A stretch of DNA of 64,000 nt from Aquilaria yunnanensis (lineage: Eukaryota > Streptophyta > Magnoliopsida > Malvales > Thymelaeaceae). The notes below the pieces were generated by a model, which saw only the letters and a list, made by a program, of their open reading frames with translations, ran no database searches and was not told the origin of the DNA. Shown one piece after another: positions 1 through 11,103 of the stretch; the first letter of the stretch is position 1; every line of letters starts with the position of its first letter. Position numbers and translations under genes: made by a program. The stretch is taken from the NCBI GenBank assembly GCA_039654915.1, contig CM077593.1:114005413-114069412 (forward strand), read 5' to 3'.

Positions 1-2645
1 TCAATCTTCACCGTTTTTCTGTTATCACCCGTTTTCCGGCACTAAACGCTGCCTCGGATAAGACGGTCGATACTAGAACGGCAAGAATCTCTTGTGCGAT
101 TATCGACAAGATCGGAAATCTTGATCTCTTTTGTTTCCACCACTCCAAGATGTTGAGGTCACTTGTCTCGAATGATGTGTTGAGATAGTCATTGACCTCA
201 GCTAATTCCGATGTCATCGGTCGGGGTCGTTTGAGCATTTGGAGCGCCGGGTTGAATCTTGAAGAGATTGATCTCCTTGGAGGCTCGGTTTGAGGAGCTT
301 CGGATCTTACCTTATCCGAATGCCACTCACAATATAACTTGTATAAAGAATGCAAGTACTCGGAAGCAGAAGCAGACATAGCCAAAACATTTATATGAGA
401 CATTTCTAAATAAGTATAAAAAATTCCTTCAAACAGTGTTGTTGTGCCCGTTAATTTTACATACGAGTCAAGTAAAGAAGCGACTAAAAAGATAGGTGGA
501 ATGTTTGAGAAATATTGAAGCCACTTAGCCCGCATGGCTTCGACAGTCGATTTTAACAACTCATCATTTTTAAACTGATGTAAAGCATATGTGATGTTCA
601 CTAAATGAAACAAAACTTGATGACTTGTTGGGTAGTAAACACCAGAGAAAAATTCAGTTGCCTCGTAAAAAAACTTAAGAGCAATTCACCGGTTTTGGAA
701 CATTTTTCCCAAATTTCAGTCGTAAGAAATTCAGAACCCATTTTTAAATTCATGAAATGTGACAACAAATTTGTATACAGTAATGCATCTTGCAACATAA
801 AAAATGTGGAGTTCCAGCGGCTTGAGTAATCCAATTTAAACCGTTTCCAAGAAAATGGTTTTTGATTTTCAATACAAAAGCTTTTAAATTCACGAAAAAT
901 AGTAGGTCTGGACATCAAATATTTTAATGAGTTTCGAATAGGTAAAATCTCATTTTGGAGAACTTCTAAACCCTTTTGCACACAAATGTTCAAAATATGG
1001 CACATGCATCTAACGTGAAAAAATGCACCGTCGAGCGGTGGTTTTAAGTTTTGACTCAAAAGGCGAGTAGCAACATCATTATTTGAAGCATTATCAAATG
1101 AAATGCACAGAACTTTATCAGTACAGAAATAAGCACGGAAAGTTTCTAAGATACAATTAAATATTTAAAAACCAGTATGATCTGTTTCAATAACCTTAAA
1201 TGACAAAATTCATTTTTCCATTATCCAATCAGAATCAATCCAATCAGAAGTAACACAATAGAATGATTGACCTATAGGTGATGTCCACATATCAGAAGTA
1301 AATGCCATACAATGAGCAAGAGCAGAAAAATATGCTTGCAAATCTGATTTTTCGGCTTCAAATTGTCTAAAGCTTTCTTTCCTAGCAGTTTTCCTAGATA
1401 CTTTTCTAAATGCAGGATTTAATTGTGATTTTATCTAAGATTCTAGGTAGACATCTTCAGCTTGTGAAAAAGGTTTTTCGGTAAGCATCATCCAATTTAC
1501 CATACATTCTCTACAAAATTGTTGGTTAAAATGAAATATACCTGATCCGCCGGCGCCGGTTGTAGACCCAAGTTGTGTTTGTCCTCCAGAACTAGTCCCG
1601 GTACTAGGGAGGACGTTAGCATGTTGATTTTCAATATGCCGCTTTAGCGTTCCAGTGCCGGAATTCTTTCTATGCACAAATTTTTCCCCGCAATGTTTAC
1701 ATTTTCCATATCTCGACTCCCATTCGTTTATGAGCTCATAATGCTTCCAAACCCAAGCAGTTAGTCTCGTGGATTTACCTTGTGCTTGAGTTTCCTCCAC
1801 GCCGGGTTCATGACTTGTAGGCATCGATTCTGTTGACGGATTCCCGAACGCCATCGCATCTAACTCTTTCACTTCATCATCGGATAATTGATTGTCGAGA
1901 CCCAAATCGTAATTCGTCATATCAATTTCGGCATCATCGTCGTGAAACTCTTGAATTGAAATGCCTTTATCGGTGGGCCGAGATCGGCGATAGAACAAGG
2001 CTCGGAGGGTGGTGTTGCGGGAAGATGAACTATCTGTTGATTTGCCCTTTCCTTTTGAAGCCATGCCTCACGTACTAATAGTAGTGATTAATGAAAAATC
2101 AAGAGAGGATTATGAAGATATTAGGGAGAGATTAGTAAGAAATATGGAAGAGATTAAGAAAATAAGGAGAATGGTTGAGAGAATATAGTAGATGAAGAAG
2201 AGAGATTGAGTGATTGTGTGAGGATTGAGTGAAAATGGCATTGGTATTTAGAGGGGGAGGGGAAAAATTAGTTTGACCAAAAAGTCCTTGAAATTTAGTT
2301 GTTGGGAGGGGCAAAAATGAAATTTTGGGGGCTAAAATGGAGCAGAAAGCTGTTGGAGGGCATGTTGTGTAATTAGTCCTTTTTTTAAAAAAAATCGCAA
2401 GTTTACGTTATATGCAGCAGGGAGCCGTTGTAGCGCGGTGGCGGGGCGGGGCAGTCCGGGCCAGGCCGATCCGGTTTGGGGGGTTCGATTGGTCCGGGCC
2501 GGTCTTTTTTTGGTCCCCTTCTTCCTATTGGGCTCATACTCGGCCCATAATATTGCGGGCTTCTCCCGGGGCGGTCCAGGGCGAGTTTGACAGGTGGGGC
2601 GGCCCCGGTTCGGTCCGGGCCAACCCGGCCCACCTCCCACCTCTA
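1..2645 (-). mobile_element. hAT-superfamily DNA transposon, right part (left end lies outside the window)
   Basis: The element runs leftwards from a terminus at 2645. Its outer end reads, outwards in, TAGAGGTGGGAGGTGGG. This matches the terminus TAGAGGTGGCC of the complete hAT copy at 24245-25873. Inside the terminus lies a GC-rich block (about 2425-2645) full of GGCCCGG-type motifs, the subterminal repeats typical of plant Ac-like hAT elements. The bases just outside (2646-2653, cacatgta) would be the 8-bp target duplication, but the partner copy is off the window. A decayed transposase gene fills the interior. Small open frames in the GC-rich block are composition artefacts. Confidence 0.85.
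8..2064 (-). pseudogene. hAT transposase (BED finger plus C-terminal dimerisation domain), decayed
   Basis: The start is the ATG at 2064 (reads MASKGKGKSTD). The N-terminal part (2064-1435) has an acidic segment with DLGLDNQLSDDEV, then a BED zinc finger with CKHC and a paired HIENQH. The middle part (1059-601) shows FHVRCMCHILNICVQKGL and SRWNSTFFML, conserved in plant hAT transposases (RICESLEEPER/DAYSLEEPER-like). The last part (613-8) ends in the dimerisation motif LSEAAFSAGKRVITEKR, immediately followed by a TGA where an arginine codon is usual. Several other stops and frameshifts separate the parts, so no full transposase can be made. The true C-terminus lies beyond the window edge. The family assignment is firm. 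Confidence 0.88.
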
Positions 2646-2776
2646 CACATGTATACATGGAAAAATTTGCAAAAGAGGTGATGATTATATTGTTTGATAT
2701 GAGTTAACATAAATTATGCATGTTGGCATTTTAGCACATTTGTGTTTTACAGTGCATTGATGGTGGAGATGTTGGA

Positions 2777-5700
2777 ATGAGTAAAGATGATGATAATGTT
2801 GTAAAGGATAAGGTTGAGATAGTTGAGCATGCAATGGAGATGGATGAAGAGGGGGAAAGTACTGATGGTGTGTCTAGGCAGGAAGAGAAAGAAGGTGAAG
2901 AAGAAAAGTTGCCTGTAAGGGGTTTGGCTCAGAAAGAGAGGCCTCACAGAGTGGTGAGGGTATTGGAAGAGATTGAGGCTAATGTGGCACAGTTGAAAAT
3001 CGATGTTAGAGAGTTGCGGACGGAGACAAGAGCTATGTGTGCAAACCAAGAGAGCATGAAATTGTTGATGGAGTAAATGGTAAAAAATGTTTCAGCAGTA
3101 ATGCTTTTGATGAGTAAGGGGCATGTTAAGGAAAATATGACTGACACACGTGCTTCAAACGTACCAAGTCCTCCAATGATGCTGTTGGAATGTGAAATAA
3201 GGGACGATGTGAATGTAACGAAGAAGGCAAAAGTTATGGGTGATAGGGTCGATGATGAGAAGGTGGAAGTAAAGGAAACTGGTGTAGGTGTGAAAGATGA
3301 TGTAGGGCTGAAATCACTTACCATGCGGTTGAGGAAGTGCGAAGAGGAGAAGGTGTGTTCTCCTAAAGAGGCTGGGCAACAACCGGAGAAGAAAGAGATA
3401 CTTGATTTTGCTGGGCAGAGTGCGAACATGGTTAAGTAGTTGTTCGCAAATACATGCATGAAGAAAGACTCTGCGGAAGAGGTAGAAAAAAGATATAGGC
3501 TTCCAGAAAAGCATTTACATTGTAAAAAAATGATCGCTTTTCACAAAAATGATATGTTTTCTATAAAAAATGATGGTTTTGTTAAAAAATGATTGTTTTT
3601 AATATTAATTGTCCAGAAACTTGATATTGTTTCATATTGATAGGTTAAGAACACAGGAGTTGGCAATATAAGGAGAAGGTATGAACGACTACCAATGCCA
3701 TCCCGGTTAAAAAAATCTCTATATATGGCCATCTCAAATAAGGGGGCGCATAGTAAGCTAGTTTACGATGGATCTTATTTGCGTACCCTGAAGAAATTCT
3801 TTGGATGAGAAAAGTAAAAAAATCTTGTAGTATGCGTTTGACCACATGTCAAACTCGAAATGGTAAATAATGTTTAATTACATTATAAGTTATGTTACAT
3901 GGGAATGGTTATTAGTTAACTAAACTTGTTGTTTATATGTTATAGTAAGGCACTTTGCATGTCACCATATGGGTTATTCCTTGAAAGGATGGAGCTTATA
4001 AAATACTTATGGCTTGATGTGTGGTTGAATGAAGGACTTATAAACTATTGGGTTGACGTGTTTGTTGGGTTTCGGGAGCTAAACAGTGCAGTGGAATTTA
4101 ACCGAAACCCTCTACGATCCAAGTGAAACGGGGTAAACTGGGTGTTCGAAAATTTTCATACCTAATTTTCGGTTGAGATCTCTCACTCAACTGTAGAGTC
4201 AAATTACAAAACCTGAACAGTTGACGTGTTCAAGCTCTCTATGGTATCCACACGAGCCTCTCGGGATCACAACGCTTCCACCACGTCCCGGCAGAGGCGT
4301 TTCTCTTACGCTCGCAGTGCTAGCTTGCGTCCTTCAAGAAATTGCAAGAGAAGAGTGCGGCTGTCCTTTTGGGAGGCTAGGGCAAGGAGACCTACGAATT
4401 TCTCACTAAAAGTTGTATTTATAGTGAGACTCAACTTCCATGCCTAATGAGTTTCAAAGCCCTAATCCAATTAGGCTTTAATGTTGGGCTTAATATTGGC
4501 TCAACTCTTGGGCCCATTATTAATACGAAATTAAAGTGAAACCATAACCCAAATAATTAGCCCATGCACTCTAATGATCCAAATAGCTCTATGTGTGTGA
4601 CCCAATAGGCTCTTACCACACTGGCAATGATCATAAATCACATTTATAATCATAAGTAATGAGCGGTGTCTAGCAACACATCATTGCTACCTAAGTGACA
4701 AGATTGTCGGTGATTCGACTAAACCTTTATGATCATCACCGATATATGTCATTGTCCCTCTGTCCAAGATATCAAGACTAAGCATGAGACATGGAATGTG
4801 TCACTCTCGTATAGCTCAATCTTTGGTTTCTTGATTACCGAGTAGACCAACTTAAACTGATGACATTGATATCACTCCCGTTACATAGGAGGGACAAATC
4901 TCATCTTGATCATACAAATCCCTCCGCATGATATGTGGCATACCCAATGACCTCCTTCAAGTTCACTTAGTTACGAGCAACAAAGGAAAATATCAAAGTA
5001 TGTGACTCACATGTAGGGAACATTGATGATTTTAGGTCGAAGGACTACATATACCATGATCACTAAGAGAATCACTTATGACACTCATATAACGATCCAT
5101 GTAGTGTTCTCATGGTGGGTCGGTCCAATACACAAGTTCTCTAACTTGTACCCATATGTAGACTACACATCTCATATTAGTCTTCACATATGCTAGTCAT
5201 TATGTATTATTGCAACCCGCTCCACAATAATACTAGATCGGGGACATTTGAGACTATCATTATTCTAGGGTTACAATTATGTTTATTACGTTATGCAGAA
5301 ACAAAACAACAAACATAATTGCTGGATTAATGCCTTAATAAAATATCATAACTCAATGTGCAAAAAATACAATCATCTCATGATTGGCTTTTTGGGCACA
5401 ACACTAACAATGTTATGTGCAAGAGAACGATGCAAAATGGTGAATGCGGAGAATAGGTTCTTCCCAATTGATTTTGTGGTAAGTGTTTCTCATTATCTAG
5501 ATTCAATATCATAATCCATATTTGTGTAATCTTATGTTTCACGTTACTATCTACAGAGAGCAGCAAAATATGGGCCCAATAATGCTATTGACAAGTGTGC
5601 ACAACATCGATGGGCAGAGACTGATGTAAAAGATATCAAAGACATAAGGAATGTGAGCATAAAAACTGTGAGTACAGAATAAGTAATTATGTAGCCTTTT

Positions 5701-6300
5701 TTTTGTTAATATGTGGATTATTGTTGTTGTTATTTATTTTGGCAAATATTGTCCATCGATTGCATTACCACTTGATTGTTGTTAACGTGGTTAGCGGGGT
5801 CGTTGAAGTATGGGATACACTTGAGTCCCATTTAGAGATCTCGTACTATCAGGAATTATTGGATACTGGAGCATGTGTTTTTTTTTTTTTTTGTGTAGTC
5901 CATTTTGGTAACATGTTATAATCATCGAGACTTACTGCAATTGATTGTGTAGTTAGGGGCATTTGATATGATTGTTAGTTCACGAGGCCTACCATTTATA
6001 CTTTTACCATAGGCAACGGACGAAGGTAACAGAGCAGCCAAATTTCAATGATTTTGGTGTGTTTACATGCTTGTTCATGGAGAGGTCAAATTTGATGAAC
6101 ACATACAACTGTACTACGGTGTGTAGGCCAAATAAATTGGTACCTTAATGCACCTACTTATTGAATGTAATTTTGACTAATCTTACTTCATGGCTGTGCA
6201 ATGGAATTCATCGGATCAGCGTTGCAAGTTGGCAATCAAGTTCCTAATAGCTCCAGAGAACATAGAATTGGTGAACATTGAGGAGAAGGCTAAATAATGG
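2777..6300 (+). pseudogene. Ulp1-like (C48 cysteine protease) gene, split by a solo LTR and decayed
   Basis: An acidic, charged N-terminal frame (2777-3439, one in-frame TAA at 3074) is followed by pieces of a Ulp1/SENP-type protease domain in exon-like blocks. They are WLNEGLINYW (about 4010-4055), a block ending at 5480 before a GTAAGTG donor, AKYGPNNAIDKCAQHRWAE (about 5567-5625), and the His/Asp block LHYHLIVVNVVSG...VWDTLES (about 5755-5830). The Cys block follows (about 6030-6085) and reads NDFGVFTCLFMER, where the family has NDCGVF, so the catalytic Cys is replaced by Phe. The last homologous stretch ends near 6295 with a stop. Such proteins are widespread in plants, both as host genes and inside Mutator-like elements, and the sequence does not say which this was. 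It is inactivated by the LTR insertion, stops and loss of the nucleophile. Confidence 0.7.
4063..5295 (-). mobile_element. Solo LTR, copia-like, inserted in the Ulp1-like pseudogene
   Basis: On the minus strand this stretch has LTR architecture: a long U3, a TATA box (CACTATAAATACAAC, about 4417-4431), and a 3' end reading TTCCACTGCACTGTTTAG...CCCAACA that stops at 4063 (tgttggg on the plus strand). It holds no internal coding region and no second LTR, so it is a solo LTR left by recombination. It falls between two blocks of one protease domain: WLNEGLINYWVDVF ends at its left edge and the domain resumes with MQKQNNKHN at its right edge. The right boundary is uncertain by about 20 bp and I could not find a clean 5-bp target duplication. 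Confidence 0.6.
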
Positions 6301-7208
6301 TTCAAACAGAAGCTTGCACGCATAAAAAAAACTGGCCATGAATGTACCACTTATCATGAATTTAAGCTTCTAATATTATATTTTGTCTTCACCAATCACT
6401 AATCATAGATAAGATCATAACAATTGTTAATGTTGGTTCACAGCTGTGGTAGCTATGCACTTAAAAAATAACTCCAAAGAGAATTATGTTTTAACAAAGG
6501 TATTAACTAGTGGAGAGTTAGGTTCATCTTCTTAGGCTAAGAAAGCGGTTGGGCTTAAACTTTTTCTTGGGTTACTAAAGGTTGTGGTTCAATTTGGATT
6601 AATTGGGTTTTAAAATTAAAACATGAACTGAACCGTACGTATATCGATTTTCTATTTTTATAACATGAACCACACCATAACCCGTATCAACCTGCATAGC
6701 CATTGAATTTATTTAGTTCAGTCCATATGGTTCCATGAGTTAAGCGGGTTGGAATTGTATTTGTCCTTCCCCTAATCCCTGATCCCTTATCAAGGCAACA
6801 CAATGCCTTTTCCTCAAAACAATTACCAACCAAACTTCACGCTAAAAAAATTTAGTAACAGGGCATGGAAAGTATTACACCCTTACAAAATAACCTACAT
6901 GCATGGGCATTATTAACACACATTTTTTACTTATGTTACGTCATACGTGGGCTAGGAAAATTCCAACTTTGAACTAGGTTTAGTTCAAAGTAGTTTCCCA
7001 AGTACAAAATTGTGTTTGATTTTCTTGTTTGCTTACAAAGACAAGTAAAATATTTCATTAAGCTTCAAGATTGTAAGCATTAATCTCAAGTAGGTTTTAA
7101 GGTGAATTCAACTTTTCTTATTGTCTTGTATTGTCTTGTTAAGATTACACTTCACACATATATGGTTCTAGAAATTGCATTGGTTTTCTAACATGGGTAG
7201 TCCATATT
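6301..7208. other. Intergenic DNA, no gene recognised
   Basis: AT-rich sequence with no long open frame and no recognisable motif. The stretch around 6540-6760 (tggttcaatttggattaattggg, tgaaccgtacg) resembles degenerate borders of small plant DNA elements, but no paired ends were found. Confidence 0.5.
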
Positions 7209-7622
7209 AGAGATGCCCACGAGCCAGGTTTAAGCCAAATACAGTTAATCCCAAATCTTCCTTATCAGCAATTCAGTTTGGGTATTACTCATCTTGCTAT
7301 TGGGCGGGTACTACATACCAACCCATTTTAAGACATATATTTGATTTTTTTAGATTTTTTTATTTATTTACATATAATGTCAAAAGAATGCGTATATGTA
7401 TAATTAATCAATACCTAATAAGTCATAAATTAAAATAATATATAATAATTTGTTAAATTATAATTTTATTTTAAAATAAATCATAGTTTGAATATAAATA
7501 TATTAATTTAAGAGGGGGCTGATAGGGTCATTAGTTAAACGTGTACTATCCCTATAAATTTACGGGCAGGGTTGAATTGAAGCAGGGTAAAGACAAGTAG
7601 GTATTTTTTAACATCCCTTGAA
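7209..7622. mobile_element. Possible short hAT-like non-autonomous element
   Basis: The left end reads agagatgcccac and the right end, reverse-complemented, reads aagggatgttaa, a weak inverted match of about 10 bp. The interior is AT-rich with GGGCGGGTA-type motifs near the left end. No matching 8-bp target duplication was found, so this is a tentative call. Confidence 0.25.
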
Positions 7623-8956
7623 TAGGCTATCAAATAGTTATTAAATAGGTTATTAGATAGTTTACTAAATAGATTAAATAGATTATTGGACAATAGCAGA
7701 TAGATAATTACTGACGGGATAAACTAAAATTTTTCTCAACTATGTTTTCCCACCTATTTTAGCAGAAATTGTCTTGACTAATGTTGAAAGATAGTAAAAT
7801 GGAAGCAACATGTTTGAACCATTGAAGTGGAACTGTAATTTTGTGCAAAGCTTGAGGGGAAAGTTTAATTCACCCGGAAGCATAATTCCTTGTTTTTCTT
7901 GTGTTTTCTCAAATTCCAACAATGTAGAACAATTTTGAACAAATGAGAATATAATAAAATGTAATCCTGATTTGTGACACATTGAACCAAGAAGAAAATT
8001 ACATAAGAAGCTAATTTGAAACTGCTATAGATATTATGGACATATATTTAATTAGACACAATGGTTAATTTACAATTTCACCCTTAAAAATTTCCTTTTT
8101 CAATCTACCTACCTATCTATTTATCTATATCTCTCTCTCTCTCTCTCTCTCTCATCACCATGGCTCTTCTACCTTTTTCCTTTCGACGATTCACCGCTGA
8201 TCGCCGCCACTATTCATTTTAGATTGAGTGCCGGTGATCGAATCGTGCCACCACCACTTCAATAACATCTTCGACGAATGAGCCATTGTAAATGATGAAG
8301 GTGCTAGATCTAAATATTTTTCGGTTTGGTTGAGGTGGAGTAAGGGACTCGACTGCAACTCGGCAAAACAACGATTGTGTCAAAGGCTTTGGCGGTGATT
8401 GGTTTAAACCAAAGATATTGTGAGACTATTGTTTTCCAGCCCCCTCATGATGTTGATGATAGAAGAGAAATGTTAAAGGTGCAATGCAGGCGAAAGAAAT
8501 TTAGTTCAAATCAATTGGGAACTGTTTTTCTCAACAATGTTTCATCCAATGAAAAATTCCTATTACAAACTTTTCACAGAATCTATTTGAACACAATTCA
8601 ATTTTAACACCTCAATTTACTTTTTGAACTAAAAAATAGGATTCAAATAATGATGGTTTTCATTCATTTACTTGTAAATTTATACATTTTTGTTACATAC
8701 TTTTATACATTTGTTCAGACATTTTTATATATTAATTTCGACATTTTAATTTATCTTTCTAGATATTTTTTATTTTGAAGATGACAAAATTTCTGCTTAT
8801 TATTATAGTCATTCTTATATTTTTCGTCACACACTTTTACATAGTCATTCAAACATGTTTACTTATTGATTTAAACGCTTTCATTTTTAAGATAATAAAT
8901 TATTTACATATTACTCAGACATTTTGACATATTTCTATAGACATTTAAACATATTT
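7623..8956. other. Intergenic DNA with a TC microsatellite
   Basis: No convincing gene. An uninterrupted CT dinucleotide run lies at 8131-8153. The following 450 bp are less AT-rich and contain short frames (for example 8377-8607) that match nothing I recognise. From about 8660 the sequence becomes a degenerate series of 'cagacattttta' motifs spaced roughly 25-35 bp. The series is interrupted by the element at 8965-9835 and resumes after it to about 9990. Confidence 0.5.
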
Positions 8957-8964
8957 ATTCAAAT

Positions 8965-9835
8965 CAAGGTTGTCAAGATTGAGATCCTACCTTAGATCAT
9001 TTTTTACCGTGTAAGACTGGGATTGCAAAATTAGATCATGGATCATAAGATCCCATTAGAGCATAAAATTTCTTATTTAAATAATATTATTCATGTAAAG
9101 ATCAATTATATTAGATACTTATCTAAAACTTGAGTATCATAACAATGCAAAATCCTCATTTTTGTTTCCTTTTTTTTTTTTTACTCTTGCTTGGCTCTGT
9201 TTTTCTTCCCATATGGGCCATATCAATATTTATTGTGTCTTAAAATTTGAAAAAAAAAAATAAAATACTAATTAAAGAGAAGGAGTACTTTGATAGCCCT
9301 TTTCACTCATTTTATTTCCTGTTTCTCTCTCCTTCTCTCACAACTCTCTCTATCTCATCTTCCCCCCCCCCTCTATCTACTCTTGACCGTGTTCCTTTCC
9401 AATCTTCCTCTCACTCATCTTTAGTTTCTTTGTTTTCCTCCTTCCCTTGCTCCTCTGTTCATCTCATCTTCTTTTCTTTCTTTGACTCTTAACCACTGTT
9501 TCTTTCTCCTTTCCATCTCTCTTATCTTATTTCCCTTTTGTCCTTCCCTTTCTTGTGACTTTCCCTCAAATCCCAACTTTGGCTCATTTGTAAAGACCAC
9601 AATTTCCTTCTGGCGACATGGATCTTCAGACCTCATCTAGGACGGCAACCTTCCAGTGATATGGATTTTCTAGCCTCTTCTTACAAGGATTAGTGAGATC
9701 TTTTTTTCCTATGGTTTTATGATTCTGAACGTGACCCCACCACCATCATATTGCAACATCGATCCTACTAAGAGTCAGATAGGTTTTTTAGATCTAAATC
9801 ATAGGATCGTGTAATCCTACAACTTGACAACCTTG
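8965..9835. mobile_element. Non-autonomous hAT-like element (871 bp) with 8-bp target duplication
   Basis: The left end reads CAAGGTTGTCAAGATTG and the right end, reverse-complemented, reads CAAGGTTGTCAAGTTGT, so the outer 13 bases are identical inverted repeats. Further in, gatcctaccttagatc on the left is mirrored by gatctaaatcataggatc on the right. The flanks are attcaaat (8957-8964) and attcagat (9836-9843), an 8-bp duplication with one mismatch, as hAT elements make. There is no coding capacity. The interior has pyrimidine-rich stretches (9300-9560). The element sits inside the 'cagacatttt' repeat tract, which continues on both sides. Confidence 0.75.
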
Positions 9836-9843
9836 ATTCAGAT

Positions 9844-10374
9844 ACTTTTATACGTTTATATATCATTTTAGTACATAGCAAATAGTTTGTATATTATTGA
9901 AGAGAACAAATATTTTGCATATTATTTCAAACATTTTACATACTTCATACACTTTTCCTAATTATTTCAGACGCTTTGCATATTTGTCTTTGATACTTAT
10001 GCAAATGTGAATAATGACAAAAGATCAAAGGCAGCAATGGCGAAAATGAGGTAGGATTTCTGAAGGGACAGAAAAAGTTTTGATGAGCATTAATTTTGTT
10101 AATTTTTTTATGGAGATGGATTATACATGGAGTGTTAAAAGTGAGTTGGTATGTCTAATTAAATATAAGTGCACAGTATAATAATTAATTCGAAATCATT
10201 CAAGAGGAATCCTGAAGTTGAACGACATCCTCCAAGGAATTTTGATGATTGCTCAATATGCGAATCCAATAACACCGGTTATAAAACACCACTAAATACA
10301 GCAAGGGAAAGGGCATCCATATTATAAATACCAAACACGAAAAACTGTTGCATCCAACGAACATAGCAGATTAT
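9844..10374. other. Intergenic DNA downstream of the TSPO relic
   Basis: The end of the 'cagacatttt' tract (to about 9990), then AT-rich DNA without recognisable features. The last ~150 bp, next to the TSPO stop codon at 10375, could be the former 3' untranslated region of that gene. Confidence 0.4.
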
Positions 10375-10910
10375 TCACAGATAAGCAAGCTTAAGGGTTA
10401 CAATAGAGACAAACGCTACCCAAGCCAAACACGGCTTTATCAATTCACCCGCCATCGGATGCACCTCCTTGGACATTTTCAAGCACCCTAACAAAGCCCC
10501 AACCATCCCCGCACATGACCAATCCCGCCCGACTCGATCCGGCCCACAAGACGATTGGGTCCCATCGCAAGCTTGCCCAAGTATAGCCCTAAGGCCCCCG
10601 GATTCTTATGGAACGCACCTTCAACCAAAATGAGCTAGGCCGATAGGCCCATCAACCGGGTGGATGTTAAACACGCTGTATGTAGGAGCCACAGCGGCGA
10701 TAAACTTCCAGCCTTAAAGTCTGAACCCCGATCGAATAAGTAGATGTCGACAAGAGTGAGCAGAACCGGAAATAAAATCGCCACCGAAAGTGACCTGATG
10801 CCACATTTTGCCATCGTAATTCTCCTATCGTTCTTCTTGGCTTCACCTTTTTCCTCGGGCTCTGCCCTGACCTCACTGCTGGCACGATGTTTAAGGTTTT
10901 GGGATTCCAT
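10375..10910 (-). pseudogene. TSPO: TSPO (translocator / tryptophan-rich sensory protein) pseudogene
   Basis: TSPO is a five-helix membrane protein that binds tetrapyrroles and, in plants, acts in the secretory pathway under stress. The start is MESQNLKHR at 10910, followed by a charged N-terminal extension as in plant TSPO. Helix 1 reads SLSVAILFPVLLTLVDIYLF, then comes LSPLWLLHTACLTSTRLMGLSA, which is cut by a TAG where the family has a conserved Trp. After further substitutions and at least one frameshift, the family C-terminus is readable near 10375-10500: CLKMSKEVHPMAGELIKPCL then AWVAFVSIVTLKLAY and a TGA. The family's protein is about 190 residues, so the whole gene is present. It is intron-less, as plant TSPO genes generally are, so it may be an ordinary duplicate rather than a retrocopy. 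It cannot make TSPO. Confidence 0.82.
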
Positions 10911-11103
10911 TAAGGAAGATGATAAGGGGGATGAACCTATACTAAGTTAAACAACTATGACTGTGATCCAAGCTATACAATAGATGCATGTATATGCTCA
11001 AATGGAGCATTTAAGTAGACGAAACTGACGAGAGTGGGGAGCAAGCCAGCCACTTAATAATCCATTTATTGTTGTTTCCTGAAGATACAGAATAGATACA
11101 ATT

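Noticed and set aside
2332..2681. Pro/Gly-rich open frames on both strands
   Set aside because: Produced by the GC-rich subterminal repeats of the hAT element; not protein-like.
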